This document shows positions 1-5,744 of a stretch of 6,383 nt of DNA, piece after piece. How positions within the stretch are numbered: position 1 is the first letter of the stretch; the number at the start of each line of letters is the position of its first letter. Below the pieces are notes generated by a model. The model was not told the DNA's origin. It saw only the letters and a list, made by a program, of their open reading frames with translations, and did no database searches. The stretch lies in the NCBI GenBank assembly GCA_964528095.1, contig CAZGSG010000340.1, positions 1 to 6,383 of the forward strand, given 5' to 3'. The position numbers and the translations under genes are program-made. The stretch is from CAZGSG01 sp964528095 (lineage in GTDB: Bacteria; Bacteroidota; Bacteroidia; Chitinophagales; Chitinophagaceae).

Positions 1-75
1 CTAAAGTTTTATTGCATTCCGGAATAAAGGCATTCAGTTGTTTTTTGGCCAGTCCAAACCATCGGTATGAGCTAA

Positions 76-399
76 GACCAGCCACAATCAAAACTAGACG
101 TGGCAGGTGATATCCGTTACTCGGGCAATCTTCTCATGGGTGTTCAATATGTGTTTCGAGATCAAAGTATCAGTGGTAATGGCAGGGTATCTCTTGCGTG
201 CAATTGCCCTACCGGCACCCAATTGATCGGTGGTGGTGGTGGTCATAGAGATTTCAATAGCGCACAAACGGATATCAAGATCAATTACAGCGGCCCTGCA
301 CCTGGTGATGAAAGTTCCCGCTGGCGCCTTGTTGTGCAAAACACTTCCGATAATAGCAGAGTAGTCAGGATCTATGCAATTTGTGCCAAAGTGAAATAG
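76..399 (+). pseudogene. 3' remnant of a fibre/adhesin-like secreted protein with a C-terminal YAICA module
   Basis: The reading frame is open from just after a TAA at 73-75 to the TAG at 397-399. It begins DQPQSKLDVAGDIRYSG, the 'PQ-x-KLDV-x-GDIR' motif that in Bacteroidota fibre-like and cell-surface proteins follows a VGIGT motif well inside the protein. The rest holds CNCPTGTQLIGGGGG, a Trp-containing strand (RWRLVV) and the ending VRIYAICAKVK. This is a Cys-Pro/Gly-Gly-Gly...AICA pattern I know from C-terminal modules of secreted repeat or collagen-like proteins. GTG at 100 could be called as a start, but it encodes the conserved Val of KLDVAG and has no ribosome binding site, so it is probably internal. 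Upstream codons in the same frame read TIGMS then stop, in register with V-G-I-G-T; a further stop lies at 25-27. I infer a decayed or truncated gene. It might instead be a short functional ORF with a GTG start. Function unknown. Confidence 0.5.
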
Positions 400-412
400 C
401 ATTTTACTTTAC
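380..412 (+). promoter_or_regulatory. possible Bacteroidota-type promoter of the T9SS cargo gene
   Basis: TTTG at 380-383 is followed, after 21 bases, by TACTTTAC at 405-412. This resembles the Bacteroidota sigma-70 pattern (TTTG, about 19-23 bases, TAnnTTTG), but the second box matches only partly. It would give a leader of about 25 bases before the ATG at 443. It is a weak call made by eye; the short A+T-rich gap at 400-442 is the natural promoter site for this gene. Confidence 0.25.
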
Positions 413-442
413 AATTATACATCACCGTTATAATATTCTTAC

Positions 443-1969
443 ATGAACCGATTCCGGATTCTTATCTGTGTGATAATACTGGTACCACTTACCCACCAGG
501 CACAGGATGCCCTGCACATCAACAATGGCGGTATCATGTTTGTAATTAACGGAGACGTAATCACCATCAAAGGCAATGTATCATTAGCCAATGGCAGTAT
601 CCTGCAGAACAATGGTACGGTACAGGTGAGTGAAGGGGTCTGGGGCAATGGTAACTTCACAGATCTTTCAACTACTGTCGGAACTTACGGACCGGGGCGA
701 TTCATATTCAATGCCAATGCCATTCAGCAAATAGGTTCGCCTCACCTATTCAGTGCTCTCGAAGTGAACAGCAATGGACTGGAGTTATCCAGCACTGTCC
801 GTGCCAATAAATGGACACTTAAACGCGGCATTGTTACTACCCGATCTTTTTATGCCTACGCAACAGATACTATCGAAGCAGATCCGGCCAACCTGGGTTA
901 TTCACAGAGTTGGTTCAATGGTACCCTGCGCAGGTCTTTTGTTCCTCAATCAGTAAACAGTTATACATTCCCGGTAGGAAATGCCCAACAGGCCAATCCC
1001 CTGGTGATGAACAATCTCTCAGGCAATCCGGTTACAGGTATTGCTGCTTTGACAGCAGCCTTTATCACAAAACCTGGCAATGACGTGGGTTTAACCGTAT
1101 CTGAAAATGGTTCTTCTTATGTTACTACCAATAATGCGGGAGTCTGGACACTCACCACAGAAGACGTTGTAACAGGCGGAACCTACAGTTTGTTACTCTA
1201 CCTGAATGGTTTCACCGGCTTAACCAACAATGCCTTCGCTATTCTGCAAAGACGGGAAAACAGCAGCAATGCAGCAGATTGGAAAGTGCCTGCCGGCAAG
1301 ACCCTGCCACCGGATAATGCACCCGGACGAATGGTCGCAAATGGTTTTGCTCAAAGAAACAACATGACCTCATTCGGACAGTTCGGTATTGGCATGAGTA
1401 CTGCAGCGCTTCCCGTTACCCTCATCAGTTTCACAGCAGACAGGATCAACAAGAATGCAGTAAAACTCGACTGGTCAACCGCTACTGAGCTCAACAACAA
1501 AGGATTTGAAGTAGAAAGAAGATGGCAGGAAGAAACTGCCTTTCATATTATGGGGTTCGTAGCCTCGAAAGCGACTGATGGCAATAGCAGTACGAAACTT
1601 GATTATGTTTTTACTGATCCCAATAGTTATGCGGGAGTAAGCTACTATCGGTTAAGACAGACCGATCTCGATGGCCGTAGTGTGCATACACTGATCAAAG
1701 CAGTGAAAGGAACAGGCGCCAATGGCGTTACTGTGTTGCTCTGGCCCAACCCCAACAAAGGTCAGTTCAGCATCAGCATCACGAATAATAACAAACCAAT
1801 GCCCGCTTATATCTCCGATCTTGCTGGCAAAATTGTACAGCAGGTCATCATACCGGTAAATGCGCCGGTTACTATTCAGGGATTGAGCGCGGGCATTTAC
1901 ATCATCCATATACCCGATGCCTTTGGAACGGGTGAACGATTTACAGAAAAAGTAATGGTAGTAAAATAA
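443..1969 (+). CDS. secreted protein with T9SS type A C-terminal sorting domain
   Basis: The 508-aa protein starts with a signal peptide: basic MNRFR, hydrophobic ILICVIILVPL, and probable cleavage around residues 20-21 (QA|QD). Residues about 25-320 are Gly/Asn/Thr-rich and beta-rich, ending in FGQFGIGMS, as in many large surface or fibre proteins of this phylum; no catalytic motif is seen. Residues about 322-423 (from ALPVTLISFTA through WSTATELNNKGFEVERR to SYYRLRQTDLDGRS) form the fibronectin-III-like module that commonly precedes the sorting signal. Residues about 430-508 are the sorting domain, with PNPNKG at 435-440, GLSAGIYI near 480 and the basic C-terminus EKVMVVK. By family knowledge, such proteins cross the inner membrane by Sec and the outer membrane by T9SS, with the C-terminal domain removed and the protein released or anchored. 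The ATG at 443 is the only start giving a proper signal peptide; no Shine-Dalgarno sequence is visible, which is normal here. Substrate or partner is unknown. Confidence 0.9.
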   Translation: MNRFRILICVIILVPLTHQAQDALHINNGGIMFVINGDVITIKGNVSLANGSILQNNGTVQVSEGVWGNGNFTDLSTTVGTYGPGRFIFNANAIQQIGSPHLFSALEVNSNGLELSSTVRANKWTLKRGIVTTRSFYAYATDTIEADPANLGYSQSWFNGTLRRSFVPQSVNSYTFPVGNAQQANPLVMNNLSGNPVTGIAALTAAFITKPGNDVGLTVSENGSSYVTTNNAGVWTLTTEDVVTGGTYSLLLYLNGFTGLTNNAFAILQRRENSSNAADWKVPAGKTLPPDNAPGRMVANGFAQRNNMTSFGQFGIGMSTAALPVTLISFTADRINKNAVKLDWSTATELNNKGFEVERRWQEETAFHIMGFVASKATDGNSSTKLDYVFTDPNSYAGVSYYRLRQTDLDGRSVHTLIKAVKGTGANGVTVLLWPNPNKGQFSISITNNNKPMPAYISDLAGKIVQQVIIPVNAPVTIQGLSAGIYIIHIPDAFGTGERFTEKVMVVK

Positions 1970-1973
1970 AATT

Positions 1974-1998
1974 GAGTGACAACTATGTTGTTTTACTC
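1974..1998. terminator. weak inverted repeat between convergent genes, possible bidirectional terminator
   Basis: GAGT-GA-CAAC, loop TAT, GTTG-TTTT-ACTC gives two 4-bp stems separated by an unequal internal loop. It spans the 23-base gap between the stop of the secreted protein (1967-1969) and the stop of the VOC gene (1993-1995). Position suits a shared terminator, but the stem is weak and A+T-rich with no clean U-tract, so this is tentative. Confidence 0.25.
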
Positions 1999-2478
1999 AC
2001 TTTCAGTTGGTTCCCACAATTCAACCTTGTTCCCTTCCATATCTATTATATGAATAAACTTCCCATAATCATAAGTCTCCATTTTCCCGACAATAGTTAC
2101 CCCTTCTTTTTCAAGTTGTGCAACAAGTTCCACTAAATTATCAACCCTGTAATTGATCATGAAGTCTTTGGAGGAAGGCTCAAAGTATTTCGTTTTTTCA
2201 TCAAAAGGGCTCCATTGTGTTACTCCCTTCCTTGTGCTGTCTGCGCTTTCATACCATTCAAAAGTTGCTCCGTAATCGTTTGTGTTTAGGCCAAGATGTT
2301 GATGGTACCATTCTCTCATTTTGTTCGGGTCTTTGCATTTGAAAAAAATGCCCCCGATGCCAGTTACTTTTTTCATTTGTGTTGATTTACGATTTTCACT
2401 TGTATTGGTTGACGTAACTGCGAAGCCAAAACAAAAGGATATCGCAGCTATAAGGATTATTAAAGTAGCTTTTTTCAT
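1993..2478 (-). CDS. VOC family (glyoxalase/bleomycin-resistance fold) protein with an N-terminal export signal
   Basis: The protein has 161 aa. Residues about 38-157 form a VOC-type domain: GIGGIFFKCKDPNKMREWYHQHLGL (about 40-64), DFMINYRVDNL (105-115), a helix LVELVAQLEKEGVTIVG, and the closing strand FIHIIDMEGNKVELWEP (141-157). E153 sits at the usual C-terminal metal-ligand place, but the usual first-strand His is replaced (GGIFFK), so classical glyoxalase I metal chemistry is doubtful. Residues 1-23 (MKK followed by TLIILIAAISFCFGFAV) look like a Sec signal peptide or membrane anchor. The Cys at 16 lacks a good lipobox, so I do not call it a lipoprotein. AGGAA lies just before the ATG at 2478, supporting the long form. 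A second start, M35 at 2376, would give a cytosolic protein of the usual VOC length. The gene converges on the T9SS gene. Substrate is unknown; many relatives are annotated only as VOC family. Confidence 0.85.
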   Translation of the reverse strand: MKKATLIILIAAISFCFGFAVTSTNTSENRKSTQMKKVTGIGGIFFKCKDPNKMREWYHQHLGLNTNDYGATFEWYESADSTRKGVTQWSPFDEKTKYFEPSSKDFMINYRVDNLVELVAQLEKEGVTIVGKMETYDYGKFIHIIDMEGNKVELWEPTESE

Positions 2479-2552
2479 TGTTCCTGTAAATTATATTTTT
2501 TGTTACCAGGATACTGTAGTCTGTTATTGAGCGGGGATTACGCAGGCATTGT

Positions 2553-2605
2553 CAATAATAAAAAACGCCTTCAAATCCAGTGACTTGAAGGCGTTCTTAT
2601 TATTG
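2553..2605 (-). terminator. strong rho-independent terminator of the lipoprotein gene
   Basis: An 11-bp perfect stem, AACGCCTTCAA (2564-2574) with TTGAAGGCGTT (2585-2595), closes a 10-base loop (2575-2584). A further perfect 9-bp outer stem pairs CAATAATAA (2553-2561) with TTATTATTG (2597-2605). Read on the minus strand, the G+C-rich stem is followed by a run of T and then TATTATTG, a classic intrinsic terminator 8 bases past the TAA of the lipoprotein gene. It probably ends the CsbD-lipoprotein transcript and insulates the VOC gene, whose own promoter must then lie at about 2479-2552. Confidence 0.9.
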
Positions 2606-2613
2606 AGTTTCTT

Positions 2614-2991
2614 TTATCTGGTGCAATTGGCCGTCCAGACAGCTCCGTCTTTTGCGTAGCCTATCACTAAACTGCTGGCTGTGATCCTTATCGCTTTGGC
2701 TTCACCTTCGTCGATCGATATAACAGCATTGTCGCCGTCCTTTATGAATCTAACTACGGTCAGATCCGGGATACCATCAGAGAAAACAAAATTATAATCA
2801 CTTCCGGTTTTCACAACGGTTATACTTCCATTGTCGCTCGATTTGTTTTCACCTTCTTTAGTGTAGCTTACGTTCCCCCTATAAGTGCCCACGAAGAGGT
2901 CATTATCTGCAGGATCATCGTCTTTACTACAACCCACGAAAATCAGACTCGCTGTAATTAATAAGGCCAGGCTAAAAATGTATTTTTTCAT
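2614..2991 (-). CDS. small secreted lipoprotein of unknown function
   Basis: The 125-aa protein begins MKK, has a hydrophobic core SLALLITASLIF, and a lipobox-like FVGC with the lipidated Cys at residue 21. The residues after it, SKDDDPADND, are acidic and resemble the lipoprotein export signal that sends Bacteroidota lipoproteins to the cell surface, so an outer-membrane, possibly surface-exposed, location is inferred. The mature part of about 104 aa looks beta-rich, with alternating polar and hydrophobic strands (GTYRGNVSYT, GSITVVKTG, YNFVFSDG, AVISIDEG, AIRITASSLVIGYA), suggesting a small lipocalin-like or beta-sandwich fold. No catalytic motif is seen, and a single Cys remains near the C-terminus (TANCTR). 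It lies 45 bases downstream of csbD with a strong terminator after it, so the two may form one transcript. I do not recognise a named family. Confidence 0.85.
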   Translation of the reverse strand: MKKYIFSLALLITASLIFVGCSKDDDPADNDLFVGTYRGNVSYTKEGENKSSDNGSITVVKTGSDYNFVFSDGIPDLTVVRFIKDGDNAVISIDEGEAKAIRITASSLVIGYAKDGAVWTANCTR

Positions 2992-3036
2992 ACCAATGCT
3001 TTTTAAGAATTAAAGAAACTAGAATGATTGTTTTGT

Positions 3037-3228
3037 TTACAGACCTTCAATCCATTCTATCACCTGCTCTTTTGTTTGGCCTGTTTTCTTTTGTAAGCGA
3101 CCAATCAATTCATCTTCTTTGCCTTCTTCATAGAGCAAATCATTATCAGTAAAATCAGCATATTGTTGTTTTACTTTACCCTTCACTTCGTTCCAGGTTC
3201 CTTTCAATTTCAGTTTCCATGCTTCCAT
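3037..3228 (-). CDS. CsbD family general stress protein
   Basis: The 63-aa protein MEAWKLKLKGTWNEVKGKVKQQ... fits the CsbD family (Pfam CsbD-like) in both length and pattern: a Trp-containing amphipathic helix with K-G-x-W-N-x-x-K-G-x-V-K, then a DFTDNDLLYEEGKEDELIGRLQ segment and a final helix GQTKEQVIEWIEGL. The protein is highly charged and soluble, with no signal peptide, so it is cytosolic. CsbD in Bacillus subtilis belongs to the sigma-B general stress regulon; relatives are abundant under stress in many bacteria, but the biochemical role is unknown. The start at 3228 is the only ATG giving the typical family N-terminus. The next gene on this strand, the lipoprotein, begins 45 bases after its stop, so co-transcription is plausible. 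A possible minus-strand -7 box (GAAATATA on the plus strand, 3273-3280) lies upstream. Confidence 0.92.
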   Translation of the reverse strand: MEAWKLKLKGTWNEVKGKVKQQYADFTDNDLLYEEGKEDELIGRLQKKTGQTKEQVIEWIEGL

Positions 3229-3645
3229 AACACAATTTTTAAGTTTAATTCGAAATCAATTGATGAGCCCGGGAAATATATAACCAGCCCGATCATACAG
3301 ATCAGTTAAAAAACTGTGCCAGCACAATGGGTTATTGCTCAGGAATTTTGAGCGGGAAGGAATAGAGGCGAATTGGGAATATTTGGAAACATCTCCATGC
3401 TTTATAATTACATCGAAACCTGATAGGTTTATATGCCATTCAATCAATGTTAATCAAAGAAGCAGGGAAAAGATTCATTGAGTATATTATTAGCAAGCAG
3501 TAAGTACCTGGCAATGTAAGTGCACCTTTGGCAAGTCTATTGTTGTCAATTCAAGAACAAACTACCAAAAACAACAAGACGACATCTCTTTAAAATTATA
3601 GCAGACAGCGACTTATACCTTCCATATAACCGGGCTTCTCTTTCC

Positions 3646-3678
3646 TTTACAATAACCTGAAAATACCGTATATTTATG
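3646..3678 (+). promoter_or_regulatory. candidate promoter of the ATPase-RloB operon
   Basis: TATTTATG at 3671-3678 matches the Bacteroidota -7 box (TAnnTTTG) at five of six defined bases. TTTA at 3646-3649 stands 21 bases before it in the place of the -33 TTTG box. The leader to the ATG at 3716 would be about 30 bases, with a GGAAA (3708-3712) just before the start. Assigned by eye; the -33 box is imperfect. Confidence 0.35.
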
Positions 3679-3702
3679 CAAAATTTGCAAATAACCCGCA
3701 AA
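3678..3702 (+). promoter_or_regulatory. GCAAA repeats with an 11-base palindrome, possible operator
   Basis: GCAAA-A-TTTGC at 3678-3688 is an inverted repeat around one central base. GCAAA recurs at 3687-3691 and 3698-3702, giving three copies at steps of 9 and 11 bases, about one helical turn. The cluster overlaps the end of the candidate -7 box and the presumed transcription start, where a repressor would act. No regulator gene is visible in the window. The region is very A+T-rich, so chance repeats are a real alternative. Confidence 0.25.
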
Positions 3703-3715
3703 AACACGGAAAATA

Positions 3716-5062
3716 ATGATTCATTATCTTAAAATAAAAAACTTTGGGCCTATCAATAATGAGGTTGAGATCAACTTTGAAGTTGCTGAAAACATTGATG
3801 ACGCATACGAAGTGAAGATGCCAGATGGTAAGAAATTACTGAAATTGGCTTACATATACGGAGCCAATGCTTCTGGCAAAACCACCATTCTTAAAGCTTT
3901 TGATTTTTTAAGAAAACTGCTTCTTAAACCAATTTCTGATAAAACCATTGAACTCGACTTTGAACCGTTTCTTTTCAGGGAGGCCGCGCATCAACAATCA
4001 TCAAATTTTGAATTGTCTTTTTATGTAAATAACGTTCGATACGTTTACGAATTAACATTTAGTAAGCAAGCCATATTAAACGAGAAGATAGTTTTCTATC
4101 AAACAGTCAAGCCAACTGAATTATTTTCGAGGTCAACAGAAACAGAGAAGAGGCTTGCTAAAATTCAATTTGGCAGTAAAATTAAGATCCCCGTCCGGGA
4201 AAAAGACTTATTGGAAAGTAATACACTTCATAACAATACTGTTATTGGAGCATATGCCAAAACGAATGTTGACATCCCTGAGCTAGAAGTCTTAAGTAAG
4301 TGGTTCAATAACTTTTTGTTGGGAATGATTACCTCAACTCATAATTTGACGAATCTTACTGTATCGCTAATAGATCAAAATCCGCTTATCAATAAATGGA
4401 TCAATACTTTTTTAAATAAAGCCGATTATCAAATTTCAGAAGTCAACGTTTCTGATTCTAATAATTTGATCAACGTTCCAATAGATGAAAATTCTCCTCC
4501 TGATTTTATGGACAGATTCAATACGAAGGGAAGTCTTTCTTTGAATTCTGATATAAAAGCTGCATCGGATTTCTCAACCGGGAAATTCTATGGAGGAGGA
4601 TCACTTCAGCGAAAAATTGATTTTATACACACCGTTTCTGAAGACAAAAGCTACCCTCTTTCTATTTTATGGGAAAGCAGTGGAACTAAGCGCTATTTTG
4701 GATTGGGCGGACCTTTATTTGAGCTCACTCATGAATCCAGGATGCTTTGTATTGATGAATTGGAAACTTCACTTCATCCGGATTTAATGAAACACTTTTT
4801 GCAAGTTTTCCTTTTGAATGCAAAAAACTCTCAGTTACTAGTTACAACCCATAATGTATCGTTGATGGAAAATCAAGATTTTATGCGAAGGGATGCATTA
4901 TGGTTTAGTGAAAAAAACAAAGACGGCTCTGTAAATCTTTACTCCGCTTCAGATTTCGATAGCTCAATCTTAAGAAAGGATGCAAGCATTATTAATGCCT
5001 ATAAATCAGGTAAACTTGGGGCAAAACCAAATCTTGGTTCACCATACTTAACAGAGGAATAA
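3716..5062 (+). CDS. AAA family ATPase of the RloA/AAA_15 type (ABC/SMC-like), first gene of a defence-like operon
   Basis: The 448-aa protein starts MIHYLKIKNFGPI, the usual first strand of OLD/RecF/SMC-like ATPases. Walker A is GANASGKT at residues 49-56. An ABC-signature-like ESSGTKRYF lies at 320-328. Walker B is MLCIDELE at 343-350, with catalytic Glu 348, followed by TSLHP (351-355). The switch histidine is in VTTHN (H379). Residues about 90-300 between the ATPase halves are the variable insertion, Asn/Ser-rich here, where related systems dimerise or sense their trigger. There is no nuclease or TOPRIM domain in this protein; that role probably belongs to the next gene, 6 bases downstream. 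By analogy with AbiLi, RloA and AriA, I infer an ATP-dependent sensor that controls the RloB partner during phage infection. GGAAA precedes the ATG. The gene is markedly A+T-rich: 17 G/C of 60 bases in 3901-3960 against 28 in 661-720. All ATPase motifs are intact, so it looks functional. A related ABC-like regulator role cannot be excluded. Confidence 0.88.
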   Translation: MIHYLKIKNFGPINNEVEINFEVAENIDDAYEVKMPDGKKLLKLAYIYGANASGKTTILKAFDFLRKLLLKPISDKTIELDFEPFLFREAAHQQSSNFELSFYVNNVRYVYELTFSKQAILNEKIVFYQTVKPTELFSRSTETEKRLAKIQFGSKIKIPVREKDLLESNTLHNNTVIGAYAKTNVDIPELEVLSKWFNNFLLGMITSTHNLTNLTVSLIDQNPLINKWINTFLNKADYQISEVNVSDSNNLINVPIDENSPPDFMDRFNTKGSLSLNSDIKAASDFSTGKFYGGGSLQRKIDFIHTVSEDKSYPLSILWESSGTKRYFGLGGPLFELTHESRMLCIDELETSLHPDLMKHFLQVFLLNAKNSQLLVTTHNVSLMENQDFMRRDALWFSEKNKDGSVNLYSASDFDSSILRKDASIINAYKSGKLGAKPNLGSPYLTEE

Positions 5063-5068
5063 TTATCT

Positions 5069-5671
5069 ATGGCAAGAGTTTCCAAAAAACAACCGCAAAG
5101 AAGTACCGTAGCGATCGTAGGTGATGGTCAAACTGAGCGATTATATTTTTCGGATGTTCGAGATACAGACAGACCAGCCAATCTCTATATTTTTCCCGAC
5201 TACCCCCGGAAAATCGGTAATTATAAAGAAGGTCTTGAAAGAGCTATTTCACTAACTGGCAACTATGAACGAATCTATGCTCTAATTGACCTGGACAAGA
5301 TCATTCAAGACAAACAACAAAAAGAATATGCAGGAGACAAGTCTGTTGCGGAATCAGTAGGTGTAATTGTGCTTGAAAACAATCCATGCTTCGAATTGTG
5401 GTTGTTACTTCATTTTTTGCACACTGGCAGGTTATTTTCAAACTGCAATGAAGTTTCGACGCAATTAAGAGCAAATGGTCGAATACCCAATTATGATAAA
5501 AGCGAGAAATTTCTCAAAAACTCCAGATTGTACAAGACCTATAAAACCTTACTCAGAGAAAAAGCAATTCCTAATGCCCGGAGTCTTGAAAATAACCGAC
5601 CTGGGCAGGACGAGTTATACCCAAGAGCAGAAACTTTCAGGTTCTTTGAGTGGTATCTGGAAAATGAGTAA
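5069..5671 (+). CDS. rloB: RloB domain protein, predicted TOPRIM-like effector partner of the upstream ATPase
   Basis: The 200-aa protein matches the RloB family (Pfam RloB) in length and motifs. After a basic N-terminus (MARVSKKQPQR), the strand STVAIVGDGQTE places a TOPRIM-like Glu at E23. A second acidic motif, ALIDLDK, gives D74 and D76. The hallmark ENNPCFELWLLLHF is at 103-116. A long helical C-terminal part follows (YDKSEKFLKNSRLYKTYKTLLREKA) and the protein ends FRFFEWYLENE. The Glu and Asp-x-Asp pair would bind metal in a nuclease-like site. RloB was first named from genes at Campylobacter type I restriction loci; the AbiLii protein of the lactococcal abortive-infection system AbiL is, to my knowledge, of this family. 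I infer that it is the toxic or nucleolytic effector held in check by, or working with, the ATPase. AGAGGA (5053-5058), inside the end of the ATPase gene, is its ribosome binding site, so the two are translationally close. Its target (DNA, tRNA or other RNA) is not known from the sequence. Confidence 0.87.
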   Translation: MARVSKKQPQRSTVAIVGDGQTERLYFSDVRDTDRPANLYIFPDYPRKIGNYKEGLERAISLTGNYERIYALIDLDKIIQDKQQKEYAGDKSVAESVGVIVLENNPCFELWLLLHFLHTGRLFSNCNEVSTQLRANGRIPNYDKSEKFLKNSRLYKTYKTLLREKAIPNARSLENNRPGQDELYPRAETFRFFEWYLENE

Positions 5672-5744
5672 TTAAAACGCCAGTAAAAGCTCACAGTAAT
5701 GCTACCAGATCTCTTTCAAAAAATCATGTTAGCCGGACTAATAT

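Larger units (their letters stand above)
3229..3715. other. intergenic region, divergent between csbD and the ATPase operon; no convincing gene
   Basis: This stretch of 487 bases separates the minus-strand csbD group from the plus-strand ATPase-RloB operon, so it must hold promoters for both. I see no tRNA, no strong hairpin and no believable ORF. A minus-strand frame at 3256-3447 (63 codons) has only a TTG start directly after a stop and matches no family I know. A 10-bp palindrome ATCAATTGAT lies at 3255-3264, near the likely csbD transcription start. The right end is very A+T-rich with repeated GCAAA motifs. The region could be the left junction of an inserted cassette. Confidence 0.6.

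Noticed and set aside
1..90. Minus-strand open frame running off the left edge, with residues such as SSYRWFGLAKKQLNAF
   Set aside because: It looks protein-like but is under 45 codons, has only TTG or GTG starts, runs antisense to the fibre remnant and cannot be assigned without sequence to the left.
94..402. Minus-strand ORF of 102 codons opposite the fibre remnant
   Set aside because: Shadow frame: the opposite strand carries recognisable KLDVAGDIR and YAICA motifs, while this one has low-complexity Thr and no family pattern.
3256..3447. Minus-strand 63-codon frame (starts IEWHINLSGF..., ends FPGLIN)
   Set aside because: It has only a TTG start placed two codons after a stop, no ribosome binding site and no family-like motif. 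It was treated as a chance ORF in the intergenic region, though a decayed gene cannot be excluded.
3716..5671. Possibility that the pair is PARIS (AriA/AriB), Gabija or RloC
   Set aside because: The second protein shows RloB hallmarks (NPCFELW block) rather than the DUF4435 AriB or UvrD-like GajB patterns. The ATPase lacks the fused TOPRIM of GajA and the zinc-hook and anticodon-nuclease parts of RloC. Only an analogy is retained.
3584..5720. Near-identical short direct repeat ATCTCTTTnAAA at 3584-3595 and 5709-5720 flanking the ATPase-RloB operon, a possible attachment or target-site duplication
   Set aside because: Only 8 contiguous bases match in A+T-rich flanks; a match of this length is expected by chance and no integrase or transposase is visible.
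5672..5744. Search for a terminator after rloB
   Set aside because: No stem of useful length followed by a T-run is visible in the 73-base gap; only AGATCT-type short palindromes occur.
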